NCBI GenBank assembly: GCA_016841665.1
Contig: JAENYT010000003.1
Coordinates: 83,376 to 147,375, forward strand
Direction: 5' to 3'
Source: Methanobacteriota archaeon
Lineage (GTDB): Archaea > Halobacteriota > Methanomicrobia > Methanomicrobiales > Methanomicrobiaceae
DNA: 64,000 nucleotides
The notes beneath the pieces were generated by a model, which worked only from the letters and a program-made list of their open reading frames with translations, was not told where the DNA came from and did not search any database. Shown piece after piece: positions 55,087-63,487 of the stretch (its first letter is position 1; every line of letters begins with the position of its first letter). The translations under genes were made by a program, and so were the position numbers.

Positions 55087-55781
55087 CGAGGCTCGCGGAA
55101 GCACTACGAAAATGGGCGGGATGGTGCCCGAATCAGGGCGTGAGTGCGTCGTTTCAGAGAACCAACCGCTATGCCGATTCACATTCTCCAGCACCTCCTG
55201 ACAATGATGCGCAGGTGCTGAGCGGTGTGATCGTGGATTATGGAGGATGGATCAGCACTCCTTCTCTTGTCATTGCGTTGGCTGCAGGTTTCGTCGTACT
55301 TGTCCTGTATCTCTCCGTCATGTATCCTCCCGCAGGCGGCTTTCTGTTCCTGACGCTCTGTCTGGCCTATTCCGGCATGGAACTGTACACGACGTTGCGA
55401 AGAGACCGGATTGAGGTAGCTGGGGATTGCATCGTCTTCCGGCGGTCGCTCCTCCCGTCCGTCACCATTCCGAAGGACACCGTCGTGAAGGCGGAGGTGA
55501 GAGAAAACAAACCCCCCATGCCTTTCTGGCTCCTCGCGGCGGCAATTGTATTGATCCTGGCGTCAGCAGTCGGTAGTATCTACAGAGGATTGGATAATCC
55601 TGCTTCGTTTCGGGTTATATGTGGTTTCGGCGCCGCGGTCTTTTTCCCCGTGATGTTCTACCGCACCTGCATCCGCACACGCTACCCGCAGGTGCTGGCG
55701 CTCACGACTGCACAGAAAAAAATCGCTATGATCTATGCCGATGATCCCGATAGCATCGCAGGGATTCTGGAGGTATCCTGA
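55080..55781 (+). CDS. DUF1673-type membrane protein 2
   Basis: A 233-residue protein with N-terminal LRKWAGWCPNQGVS. A helix pair at about 60-95 is followed by a beta-rich, PH-like segment (IEVAGDCIVFRRSLLPSVTI) and a second helix pair at about 145-195. The C terminus YPQVLALTTAQKKIAMIYADD is typical of the family as I recall it. The start (ATG at 55080, GGGAGG upstream) overlaps the stop of gene 1, removing 64 residues of the longer track ORF. Confidence 0.8.
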   Translation: MVTRLAEALRKWAGWCPNQGVSASFQRTNRYADSHSPAPPDNDAQVLSGVIVDYGGWISTPSLVIALAAGFVVLVLYLSVMYPPAGGFLFLTLCLAYSGMELYTTLRRDRIEVAGDCIVFRRSLLPSVTIPKDTVVKAEVRENKPPMPFWLLAAAIVLILASAVGSIYRGLDNPASFRVICGFGAAVFFPVMFYRTCIRTRYPQVLALTTAQKKIAMIYADDPDSIAGILEVS

Positions 55782-56263
55782 TGGCAATCTTTGTGGAATT
55801 TTTCAGGAAAAAACTCGGGTGGTGCCCCAACGCGAATTCCATCAGAACGTCCGGGCACACGGGGCAGGAAACGGAATTCGGAAATGCACGCAAGAAATTT
55901 GATCCAGAAAAGAGTCCGGATCCGGCATCCGCCGGTGCCAGCGGAGGCGTTCAATCCGAATACAAGGAAAACATACTGTTGATCCTCATTGCGGTGGCCT
56001 GGCTGTTTCCGGTCGTCTACCAGCGTGAGTTTCTCCCCATCCTCGCCGTCCTGAGCGCCGTTGCCATGTATTGCGATGCACAGGATATTCATGCCGGCCG
56101 CAATTTCGAGAAAGAGACGTTACTCGGCAATGTTGTCACCTGGCGCCCCCTCACGTGGGGAGCGGCAACGTTCGTAGGCGGGATTATTATTATGGCCATT
56201 TACCTGTTCCACCGAAGGGAGATCTTCAATGCAAACAGGGAGGGCAGCGTTCGTGAACAGTAG
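55781..56263 (+). CDS. DUF1673-type membrane protein 3 (short)
   Basis: A 160-residue member: FFRKKLGWCPNANSI at the N terminus, a long polar linker, then two or three hydrophobic segments (NILLILIAVAWLFPVVY, ILAVLSAVAMY, AATFVGGIIIMAIYLF). It lacks the soluble C-terminal domain of gene 2. Its ATG overlaps the previous stop as TGATG, and the next gene's start lies inside its end. Confidence 0.75.
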   Translation: MAIFVEFFRKKLGWCPNANSIRTSGHTGQETEFGNARKKFDPEKSPDPASAGASGGVQSEYKENILLILIAVAWLFPVVYQREFLPILAVLSAVAMYCDAQDIHAGRNFEKETLLGNVVTWRPLTWGAATFVGGIIIMAIYLFHRREIFNANREGSVREQ

Positions 56264-56822
56264 GTCATGGGTTGAAAGATATGCCGGCTGGTGCCCGCGT
56301 GCGAGTGCGTTCCGTTCTGATCTCGATACCGGCTCGATTCTGCAGGATACGCAAAAAAGCAGGGCTGCGCTGCCTCGGCGGGTCCTCGCACCCGCGCTGG
56401 TATTCCTCCTCCCCCTCCTATCTGCGTTGATTTTTGTGGGTTATACCCTCATGATCCCGGTTCTTCTCCCCTCGACGGAGGTGCAATTGGCGGTGAAATC
56501 CCTCATGGTCGGCATCCCGGAGGCCGTCGTCATCCTGTACGGCCGAAGGACACTCGATGCGATCGGTGCGACGCTCTCGGGTGCGTTCCTGTACCCTCTC
56601 TTCGGGATATACTCCCAGGCCCTTGGTCTGCTATTCATTCCCGGGTTCATGGCAACGCCGGCTATATACTGGCTGCACTGGAGCATGGTCGTCGGCGCTG
56701 TGCCCTTTGTCGTTCTGCTGGGTGCGATGGGCTTTTTCGCATCGAAAAAAACGAGCGGACCGCTTCTCATTGCAGCCATTCTCGGCACGCTGGCGATTGC
56801 GATCGTGTGGGGGCTGGGCTGA
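56253..56822 (+). CDS. DUF1673-type membrane protein 4
   Basis: A 189-residue member beginning, with a GTG start, as RSWVERYAGWCPRASAF. Five hydrophobic helices follow (LVFLLPLLSALIFVGY, then MVGIPEAVVILYG and three more) with little soluble sequence. The GTG at 56253 lies 9 nt after GGAGGG; the track start at 56229 lies inside the preceding gene. It overlaps the previous gene by 11 nt. Confidence 0.75.
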   Translation: MNSRSWVERYAGWCPRASAFRSDLDTGSILQDTQKSRAALPRRVLAPALVFLLPLLSALIFVGYTLMIPVLLPSTEVQLAVKSLMVGIPEAVVILYGRRTLDAIGATLSGAFLYPLFGIYSQALGLLFIPGFMATPAIYWLHWSMVVGAVPFVVLLGAMGFFASKKTSGPLLIAAILGTLAIAIVWGLG

Positions 56823-56846
56823 ACTCTACGGCAGAAGGTGGATGAA

Positions 56847-57392
56847 ATGAATGTTCTAAAAAAATTGAAGGTTTTAATGGGGTGCCCGAACGCAGGCATG
56901 CAGCCGGACCGGAGACCGGTGAGCGATATCGGGTATCCACATCAGGTACTGGTAATGGCAGTAACGATGACCTTAACTGTCACAGCGCTGTTTTTATTGT
57001 TCGACACTACCCCGGATGTACACCGGAAAGCGTCGACTATCGGGATTTCGGTCGGGATTGCAGCAATTCTTGTTACCCTGTGGCATTCCTGGAAGAGATA
57101 TGACAGAATTGATGCAGGTGGATTGAGCAGAACACATGAAACGAAACGACAACGAACTCTCCGGTATATTGGCATTCTTGGTTTTTCCATCGCGGTAATC
57201 GGCTCGATGGCATGGTGGGCATTGAATAGCGACTTTGGTCTCATTCTTGCGGAATTCGTGGGTGCAGGCATGGTCGTCTGGGCGTCATACCTCACCGTGG
57301 TCGTCTGGGAGAGGCGCCATCACAAGGTAGTGATGTCGGAAAAAAAGTCAATGTACACAGTGGATGTGACATTTGGGCGCACTTTGCGCTAA
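56847..57392 (+). CDS. DUF1673-type membrane protein 5
   Basis: A 181-residue member: KVLMGCPNAGMQ at the N terminus, with Trp of the motif missing (MGCPN instead of GWCPN), four hydrophobic helices and the C terminus VVVWERRHHKVVMSEKKSMY. It is the closest relative of gene 1, sharing the LVMAVTMT opening helix and the WERRHH ending, so a local duplication is likely. AAGGTGG precedes the ATG at 56847. It ends the operon. Confidence 0.75.
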   Translation: MNVLKKLKVLMGCPNAGMQPDRRPVSDIGYPHQVLVMAVTMTLTVTALFLLFDTTPDVHRKASTIGISVGIAAILVTLWHSWKRYDRIDAGGLSRTHETKRQRTLRYIGILGFSIAVIGSMAWWALNSDFGLILAEFVGAGMVVWASYLTVVVWERRHHKVVMSEKKSMYTVDVTFGRTLR

Positions 57393-57516
57393 TATCCCTC
57401 CGCTGGGAATAATTACCTCTCTGGCCTCTCCAGAGCCCGGGGGGAAACATATCCCCAAATTATATAGTCTGCCACTGGGAATAGCGGTACAAGGAATAAC
57501 AGTCGATTATACCGTT

Positions 57517-58203
57517 TTAAGGAATGTCAACCTGATATTTCTCCTCGATCTCCTTTATTCTCTGTTCTCTTTGCCTGATGTGTTCCCAAAGAATTTCTCT
57601 GATGAATTTCTGATCATCATCAGAAAGTGGTGTTGAGAGGTCGATTCCGGCATTCTCCGCATCTCTCAAAACACTCTGGGCATATATGTCCTCAACTTCC
57701 CAAAAATCCAGCATTAATTGAGTATACTCATCGCTATACGAGGGGACTGGAGGGCCATAGGCAAATCCGGTTTCTGCACCATTGGTATCGCTTCCATTCA
57801 CGGCCCTATTCACCGATTCATTTCTCCCGATGTAGCCAAAATCTCCTATTTTGGTTACCGTTTTGCCGAGCAGTTTGTTCGCGCTCACCTGAACCGCGTA
57901 AAAGATTTCGCCATTTTTCTGAACATAAAATCGGTAATATAGGGGATACCCGTTGGAATCGAGCAGGATTGCGGGTTCCGGGGACACCACCGAACCGTTG
58001 AATCTATCATATGTTTCCTGGCTGACTCCGTTGAGGGTGTATAGTTCAAGGATTGCCACTGCTGCCTGATCCCACCCGCGCTCTAAAGGGACGGTTGTAT
58101 TGACGGCTAAACTCTGTTCATCAGGCGCTATACAGCCGCATATGATGGCGCAGGTCACGATGAGTGCTACTGATGCAAGCGAAGGAATTGTGCGGGAGTT
58201 CAT
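57517..58203 (-). CDS. Secreted lipoprotein of unknown family
   Basis: A 228-residue lipoprotein (lipobox IICGC). The mature part has a mixed alpha/beta region (AILLDSNGYPLYYRFYVQK, then IFYAVQVSANKLLGKT) and a helical C-terminal half ending with a charged coiled coil (REQRIKEIEEKYQ). It resembles propeptide-like lipoproteins in outline, but I cannot assign it. A box A, GATATAAACG near 58,238-58,247 on the minus strand, would give a leader of about 15 nt. Confidence 0.72.
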   Translation of the reverse strand: MNSRTIPSLASVALIVTCAIICGCIAPDEQSLAVNTTVPLERGWDQAAVAILELYTLNGVSQETYDRFNGSVVSPEPAILLDSNGYPLYYRFYVQKNGEIFYAVQVSANKLLGKTVTKIGDFGYIGRNESVNRAVNGSDTNGAETGFAYGPPVPSYSDEYTQLMLDFWEVEDIYAQSVLRDAENAGIDLSTPLSDDDQKFIREILWEHIRQREQRIKEIEEKYQVDIP

Positions 58204-58323
58204 AAATATGACTTCTATTGAGAGATCTATTCTTGCGTTTATATCATTTGTCCCTCGTCATGGCGGTTGGCCGCAGCTAAGTGGAAGCAAGGTACGCATG
58301 CTTCCAGAAATATCATATCCGCC

Positions 58324-58361
58324 CTCCCTCCGGTCGCTGACCAGATAATCCGGGCGGCTGG
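58324..58361 (+). repeat. 38-nt exact match to the end of repeat C copy 3
   Basis: The segment from ctccctccggtcgctg to atccgggcggctgg is identical to 39,997-40,034. The 25 nt before it also show partial similarity. It is a truncated fourth copy, located inside the presumed outer element. Confidence 0.9.
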
Positions 58362-58406
58362 AAAGAGCAAATGTGATACGCATACAGGTCGATGCTGGCC
58401 TGATAG

Positions 58407-58682
58407 ATGTCCCGGATGTCTCACGCATTCCTGCGCACCGCGCTCTGCGCTACCCTGGCCATTGCAGTTCTGCTCAGTATATTCCTGATACTGTCACTGC
58501 TTCCCGTAATGACCGGTCAGATCCTCTATCCCATGGATGGAAAGGATGATATCCCGCAACCGGTGATGAGCGATCCCGGGATCCTTCCGCCCGAACTGCT
58601 CGTACTGTTGTTGATTATCGATGTCACTGCATTTCTTGCGATTTATCTGTATATGCGGACGCAAGGGATGGAAATTCGCTGA
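58407..58682 (+). CDS. Small two-helix membrane protein
   Basis: A 91-residue protein with two hydrophobic helices (ALCATLAIAVLLSIFLILSLL and ELLVLLLIIDVTAFLAIYLYM) joined by a short polar, Pro-rich loop (DGKDDIPQPVMSDPG). No family is recognised. Starts at 58407 or three codons later at 58416 are both possible; neither has a strong ribosome-binding site. Confidence 0.55.
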   Translation: MSRMSHAFLRTALCATLAIAVLLSIFLILSLLPVMTGQILYPMDGKDDIPQPVMSDPGILPPELLVLLLIIDVTAFLAIYLYMRTQGMEIR

Positions 58683-59091
58683 TCTCTCTCCCGAATTTCC
58701 CTTCACTGTGATATTATTAAGGGAATGCAGATCTCGTGGTGATTGGTTAAGTAAAGGCTTTATAATAGGAAAATACGTCCAAAACGTCGTTTTTTCGACC
58801 TTCACAGATTGTCTCAGACGGACGATCTCTTCTTTCCCCATGATAAGGTTCGACCGAAGGAAGAAACATCGGGAAATGGCTTTATAGTAAAACCCTCAAA
58901 TTTCGCTCATTTCAACAAATAACCTGTATAGTCTGTATCTTTTCTACAGCCATACAGGTGTGGCATCTCCACCTATCACCAACATCCTGAAATAAGCCCG
59001 AATCTGCCGAATTCAAGGCCGAACAAGAAGGGATATGGTTCTCATGCCGGCGCAGGGGCGGTACGCGTAATCCCGACCACCGCAGAGAATA
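58683..59091. other. Intergenic region between convergent genes
   Basis: No gene is supported in this 409-nt stretch. It contains several AT-rich patches (ggctttataatagg, ggctttatagtaaa) that could serve as promoters, and one copy of the TAAGCCCGAAT motif at 58,993. Confidence 0.5.
58993..59028 (+). repeat. TAAGCCCGAAT intergenic motif, copy 2
   Basis: This 32-36-nt motif begins TAAGCCCGAATCTGCCG and has a second GCCGAAC-like half about 21 nt on. It aligns without gaps to copies at 44,147 (inner element) and 62,062. All three are in the same orientation and in noncoding DNA. Confidence 0.6.
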
Positions 59092-60273
59092 TCATCCCCC
59101 GCGCCTCCTTACCCCGAAGAAAACGACAGCCAGCGCCAGGATTCCCGCAAGGGTCCCAAATCCTGGCGCTGCGATCTCTTCTTTGTTGGGTTCCTCCGTG
59201 GGAAGCGGCAGGGTCGCTTCCGCTTCGGGTTCGAATTCATAGAGATAGAGCCCCTTCTCTTCGGGGTAGAAATTGAACCATACCACCCGATCACCGGAGA
59301 TCGCGGGGTGCACCTGGTTGCCCCACCCGGTATCCAGCGGGAATGACTCTCCCGTTTCCAAGTCGGTGCAATAGATATCGCTCCCGTTGTGCTCAAACAC
59401 CGATCCCCGTTCGCCGAACTCCCAGACGATGCGGGTGCCGTCCATGTCGGGATTTTTTTTCGGAACGGGATCGGCTAAGACCACCCGGTCTTCTCCGGTC
59501 GAGCAGTTAAACCGGTGGATCTCATTGAGTTCCCATAGTTTGCCGGATGCGGATTCCATCCACACGATGCGATCGCCCGTGACATCCAGGATCTGGAGGG
59601 TTGCATTTGTCATGAATACGGGGCTCTCGTTTCCCGAGGCCACGTCATAGCGGTAGATTCCACGTTCTGCGCCGCGTCCCGCAATATAGAAGATGTGGTC
59701 TTCCGAGACGAAAGGCCGGCTCTGTAACTGATCCGGGAGGATTGCCGTCTCCGTTCCCGCAGGAATGGAGTAGTAATAGATACGGCTTGTCTGTCTGCTC
59801 GGGGTTTCCTGCCATGCGACGATATCGCCGGAGATCACGGGAAATTGCTGGTCGCCCGGTCGTGTGCAGACCGGCGTTTCGGTCCCGCTGGTGATGTTGT
59901 AGAGATAGAGATCGCTCCCGGTGGTGCCGTGGGTGCGGTCGTCCTCCCATACCACACGATCACCCGAGATCACGGGAAAGTTCTGGTTTGCAGGATTGGC
60001 GGAGAGGAGGGTCATCTCTCCTGTGGAGAGATCGTAGAGGTTTACGCCGTAGTCTTGCTCCCTGCGATCTTCGTGGGGGTCGTAGGGGTGCTGGAGACTT
60101 GACCAGACCACATAATCGCCGTCGATGGCGAGATTATCGCCGCCGACATTCGCCGTGGCGATCAGGGTGCCATTGCGCTGCAAATCCCCTCCTGCTGTTG
60201 CAGTGACACCCGCGCTGCTTATCGCGAGCAGCAGGGCCACGAAAACCAGCCATTTCATTCCATTGCGCGTCAT
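59092..60273 (-). CDS. PGF-CTERM surface beta-propeller protein
   Basis: A 393-residue surface protein: signal peptide (MTRNGMKWLVFVALLLAIS), then six or seven propeller blades with the phrase '..PVISGDRVVWEDDR....DLYLYNITSG' (for example FPVISGDIVAWQETPS, HPAISGDRVVWFNFYP). The C terminus is APGFGTLAGILALAVVFFG and an Arg-rich end. The PGF plus helix plus Arg layout is the archaeosortase A recognition signal, so the protein is probably cleaved and attached to lipid. It starts 6 nt after the upstream small gene and shares its transcript. Confidence 0.85.
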   Translation of the reverse strand: MTRNGMKWLVFVALLLAISSAGVTATAGGDLQRNGTLIATANVGGDNLAIDGDYVVWSSLQHPYDPHEDRREQDYGVNLYDLSTGEMTLLSANPANQNFPVISGDRVVWEDDRTHGTTGSDLYLYNITSGTETPVCTRPGDQQFPVISGDIVAWQETPSRQTSRIYYYSIPAGTETAILPDQLQSRPFVSEDHIFYIAGRGAERGIYRYDVASGNESPVFMTNATLQILDVTGDRIVWMESASGKLWELNEIHRFNCSTGEDRVVLADPVPKKNPDMDGTRIVWEFGERGSVFEHNGSDIYCTDLETGESFPLDTGWGNQVHPAISGDRVVWFNFYPEEKGLYLYEFEPEAEATLPLPTEEPNKEEIAAPGFGTLAGILALAVVFFGVRRRGG

Positions 60274-60279
60274 ACTTGT

Positions 60280-60570
60280 TCATCTCGTGCGTGGGTGATC
60301 GGTTTTTTCATTCTTCCCTCCGTTCTCTCCTCGTCGAAGGGCATGACGGAGGACATTCGTGATAGTGGGGTCTGTCAATTTTTCTTTACGTCGATACCAG
60401 ACCATGATGAGGAAGTGCAGTGCAGTGGGAATCAATGCCAGGATAAATGTGGAGGATAGTGGTAATGGGAGGTATCCACGTATTATCAGGAAACCAATAG
60501 CGAGAAACGAGATGAAGTATACAGCAATCGAGCGCCACAATTCCTCCCTGATGATAAAATCGATTTTCAT
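60280..60570 (-). CDS. Small two-helix membrane protein
   Basis: A 96-residue protein with two hydrophobic helices (WRSIAVYFISFLAIGFLII and STFILALIPTALHFLIMVWY) and a basic, charged C terminus (RHALRRGENGGKNEKTDH). It lies directly before the PGF-CTERM propeller gene, separated by 6 nt, so the two form an operon. No family is recognised; it may assist export or anchoring of that protein. Confidence 0.72.
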   Translation of the reverse strand: MKIDFIIREELWRSIAVYFISFLAIGFLIIRGYLPLPLSSTFILALIPTALHFLIMVWYRRKEKLTDPTITNVLRHALRRGENGGKNEKTDHPRTR

Positions 60571-60700
60571 AGTTCATCAACAATCCTCAGGTGTTCTGAT
60601 TCGTCCCATGCCCAAAAAATAAATCCTCGTTATCTGTTAATTATCCCAACATTTTCTGTACCCGAAAATTCCTCTTTCTCATCCACATCGCGCCTTTCGA

Positions 60701-61927
60701 TCACTCCCGCCGGAACGCAATGCCCACCGCTGACGACCCGCTTCCGGACGGCAGTGCCATCCCGCCGGCAGGACCGTGGGTGACGACGAGGAGATGACCG
60801 CCGTCCTTGGTCCTGACAAATGGCCCGGTCTGGCTCCCTTCACCGAGATCGATGGGGATGTCCAGGATCACCGCCCCCGTCTCATCGAGCTCGACGATGT
60901 GCAGTACGTTCCCGTAATAGAACCAGTCGTTCCCTTCCCTCGGGAACGCGGCGAAGGTATAGCCTCCGTCCGCCGACCGGAGCACCGGGGTAAACGCATC
61001 CAGCATCCGCCGATCGGCAATTGTCCCGTTCTGTTCAATCGTGGCAACGACCGTCTCGCAATCCCCGTCGCATCCCGGCCGGATAACCTCATAGACCACA
61101 CCGATCTTCCCTTCAGTCTCCCAGAGGTCCGAGATATCCCAGATGATCACGGGAACCATCTGATCTCCCTCTTCCAACGTCCGGTCCCAGAGTATCGAGC
61201 CCACCTTGTCTAGCCGTGCAACCCAGGCTGACGAAGGAATCTGCTGCCCATCGCCGGCGGTTCCCGCAACGGCAAAGCCGCCGCTCGCGAGCGGCAGGAT
61301 CCGTTCGGCCGACGCATCCTCAAGACCGCCGAATGCCGTCACCCAGAGCACCCGGCCTGATCCGTCCAGCTGTGCGACCGCGGCCGCTCCGTGCGCAACA
61401 CCCCCGATCAGATACCCGCCGGAGGTGTCCGTCACGATTGTTCGCAGTGCCGTCCAGTCGAGGAGCACCCGTTCCCACTGGACCGTACCGTTCGCATCGA
61501 GGTGCAGGATACTCCCGAAACTGCCGGTGACGGTCAGCCCGCCGTCCGGTGCCGGGGCCGCATCGCCGGCTTCCAGACCAAGGGTCGGCGGGAGTGTCCG
61601 GTTCCAGAGGATCGAGCCGTTTTCATCGAGCATCGCCACGAAGGGGCGGGGAGGGCTGAAGGTCCCCTCGTCCGACACCGTGTTGCCGGTAAGGATATAG
61701 GTGCCATCCGGCATCGGCACCACCGATGATGGCATCGTATCGCGCCCGAGGGTGACACGAGTCTGCCACTCGACGGTCCCGTTCGGATCGAGTTTGATTA
61801 CCGAGGCGTTGCGGATCAGATCCGGAATCTCACCTGCAGGGCCGGGTGAGGATGATCCCATGGAGATGCATCCGGCCACGATGACCATTCCTGCAATAAG
61901 CACGAGAACCGGCAGAAGATACCTCAT
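60701..61927 (-). CDS. Lipoprotein with PQQ-like beta-propeller repeats
   Basis: A 408-residue lipoprotein (lipobox IVAGC). Residues 40-400 are repeated propeller strands with Asp/Gly turns of the 'LD.NG...W.R.L' kind (KLDPNGTVEWQTRVTLG, MLDENGSILWNRTL, HLDANGTVQWERVLLD, RLDKVGSILWDRTL), typical of propellers in outer surface proteins. A Cys pair lies at GCDGDCETV. It lacks a C-terminal anchor and is tethered by its lipid. The ribosome-binding site is weak. Confidence 0.82.
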   Translation of the reverse strand: MRYLLPVLVLIAGMVIVAGCISMGSSSPGPAGEIPDLIRNASVIKLDPNGTVEWQTRVTLGRDTMPSSVVPMPDGTYILTGNTVSDEGTFSPPRPFVAMLDENGSILWNRTLPPTLGLEAGDAAPAPDGGLTVTGSFGSILHLDANGTVQWERVLLDWTALRTIVTDTSGGYLIGGVAHGAAAVAQLDGSGRVLWVTAFGGLEDASAERILPLASGGFAVAGTAGDGQQIPSSAWVARLDKVGSILWDRTLEEGDQMVPVIIWDISDLWETEGKIGVVYEVIRPGCDGDCETVVATIEQNGTIADRRMLDAFTPVLRSADGGYTFAAFPREGNDWFYYGNVLHIVELDETGAVILDIPIDLGEGSQTGPFVRTKDGGHLLVVTHGPAGGMALPSGSGSSAVGIAFRRE

Positions 61928-62061
61928 GAACGTTTGCTTTCATTTGCCCATCCAATAGTCTTTTTCTTTTCCTCCAGACCCGCAAGATGGTGGTTTTGCC
62001 CCTGCGAACCGCGGCATATAGACCATCCCGCCGCACTATAACAACAAATTATTATTAAAAA

Positions 62062-62097
62062 TAAGCCCGAATCAGCCCGCTATCAGCCCGAAAAAGA
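62062..62097 (+). repeat. TAAGCCCGAAT intergenic motif, copy 3
   Basis: Reads TAAGCCCGAATCAGCCCG followed by a third AGCCCGAA. The two GCCCGAA halves lie about 21 nt apart, two turns of the helix. It sits between the lipoprotein gene start and the small membrane ORF, in AT-rich DNA, where a control site would be expected. Confidence 0.6.
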
Positions 62098-62109
62098 GGG
62101 GGAAATCCC

Positions 62110-62238
62110 CTAATCTCCCCCGGACCGGGCGATATGGTCCAGCACCATATCCCACATGATGAGCAGGCCCGGGATCACGACGTATCCCAGCAGGCCGGCC
62201 CCCACGAAGATCCCGACGATGAGGATCTCGTTGTCCAT
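62110..62238 (-). CDS. 42-residue single-helix membrane protein
   Basis: Too short for the ORF track. It begins MDNEILIVGIFVGAGLLGYV and has one membrane helix and an acidic end. GAGGTGA lies 4 nt before the ATG, a near-perfect ribosome-binding site. It lies 36 nt after the gene for the 167-residue protein, so both are likely co-transcribed. Tiny membrane proteins of this type are common in virus-derived regions. Confidence 0.62.
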   Translation of the reverse strand: MDNEILIVGIFVGAGLLGYVVIPGLLIMWDMVLDHIARSGGD

Positions 62239-62274
62239 CGGCTCACCTCACAAGAGGAGGAGGGGATTGCCCCC

Positions 62275-62778
62275 TCAGGCCAGGGCCGGGACGGTGTCCG
62301 CCCAGGCCTCCACCGTGGTGCGGATGGCATCGTCCTGGTAGGAGGTGATCCGCACATTGTCACGCCCGAAGGTGACGTAGTAGATCTCGCCCGAGGGGTC
62401 GTGACACTTGAGCTGGCAGGAGTAACTCTCGTGCGCATAGTCCCTCACCGGATCGCCGCCCATGGCGGTGGCAAGAGCCGTGTCAGCCAGAATGTCGGTG
62501 GCCACGGTCTCGAACGCAGCTACGCCCGGCGCCTTGGCCGAGATGGACCCGACACGGTTGGCGTCGAGGTCTTCGTAGTTGATCTTGGCCGTGTAGCTCT
62601 CCCTGTTCTTTTCCACGCCGTCGTGGTTCACGCCGCCCTGGATGTAGCCGACACAGCCGAAGGGGTTGGTGTCGAGCACTTCCTGGACGATGGCCGCGAA
62701 GGTGGCAACGTCCGCAATCGGGGCGGCGAGCTCACGCACGGCGGTCCTTGTGTTGTTGGTCTCGATGAAATCAGCCAT
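62275..62778 (-). CDS. 167-residue hypothetical protein, virus-element-like
   Basis: A soluble protein beginning MADFIETNNTRTAVRELAAP, with alternating strands (YTAKINYEDLDANRVGSISA, CQLKCHDPSGEIYYVTFGRD) and a final helix. It looks like a small structural or coat-associated protein, but I recognise no family. AGGAG lies 10 nt before the ATG; the track ORF adds 29 unsupported residues. It pairs with the 42-residue membrane protein and lies divergent from the XhlA-like gene. Confidence 0.65.
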   Translation of the reverse strand: MADFIETNNTRTAVRELAAPIADVATFAAIVQEVLDTNPFGCVGYIQGGVNHDGVEKNRESYTAKINYEDLDANRVGSISAKAPGVAAFETVATDILADTALATAMGGDPVRDYAHESYSCQLKCHDPSGEIYYVTFGRDNVRITSYQDDAIRTTVEAWADTVPALA

Positions 62779-62915
62779 TGTGGCACGCTCCTGCCTGCCG
62801 GCCCGCAGAATGAGCCGGCATTTCCCCAGTGTCCGACAGGCACTCTTCTTTTCGATCATAAGCAATTTTAATCTGCCTTAACATTGAGGTATTTTCCAAA
62901 ATTAGGGGGCAGAAC

Positions 62916-63191
62916 ATGGCAGACGAGAAGACCACCCGCGAGATGATCTGCGAGACCAGCCGGGACGTGAAATGGATCGTCCACACCCTCGAGCGGATGG
63001 AGACCCGGCATGCCGACTTCGAGGGCCGGCTGCGGGGGCTGGAGGGCTGGAAGCAGGCCAAGGTTGGCGAGGATCAGAAGGCCCGGCAGATTAGCGCAGG
63101 GGCTGGCGGGATCATGGGCGGCGTCGTGGCGGTGCTCTCCCGGGTGCTATTCGGGTGGGAGTGCCGCGGCGCCTGTATCATCAGACCATGA
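62916..63191 (+). CDS. XhlA-like small coiled-coil/membrane protein
   Basis: A 91-residue protein: an N-terminal amphipathic coiled coil (TSRDVKWIVHTLERMETRH, FEGRLRGLEGWKQAKVGED) leads to a C-terminal hydrophobic helix (ISAGAGGIMGGVVAVLSRVLF). This is the layout of XhlA/haemolysin-associated phage proteins found beside holins. A GGGGG ribosome-binding site precedes the ATG. A virus-derived origin is inferred from shape and context only. Confidence 0.65.
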   Translation: MADEKTTREMICETSRDVKWIVHTLERMETRHADFEGRLRGLEGWKQAKVGEDQKARQISAGAGGIMGGVVAVLSRVLFGWECRGACIIRP

Positions 63192-63195
63192 GGAT

Positions 63196-63380
63196 AATTT
63201 CAATACCTTTTTGATACGATGTGCCGAATGCTTTTCAGGAAGGGTACTGCGACAATATTTCTCACTTCCCCCCCTAGAGAGATCACATTGTCGATTCATG
63301 TGCGTTCAGCCTTTCTGCACCTACCCAATATTGGCCAGAAATTGATTCTCTTTACCATAAACTCTCCAGTGTGCCCTTCC
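63196..63380 (+). repeat. Dispersed repeat B, copy 2
   Basis: The partner of 32,044-32,224, with identical ends (atttcaatacctttttga and ctccagtgtgcccttcc) and interior similarity. On the minus strand the repeat contains CTGGAGAGTTTATG, a ribosome-binding-like start also found before the kinase at 40,229, but no intact gene follows. Confidence 0.75.
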
Positions 63381-63487
63381 TTCATTTTAATCGTGCTTTC
63401 GCTGGTCAGGATCGCGTTTGAAAAGGGGGGATGCAGTTCGTAATGTTGGATTGCGATGAGAAGAGTATAGTAAAAATTATCGTGGTG

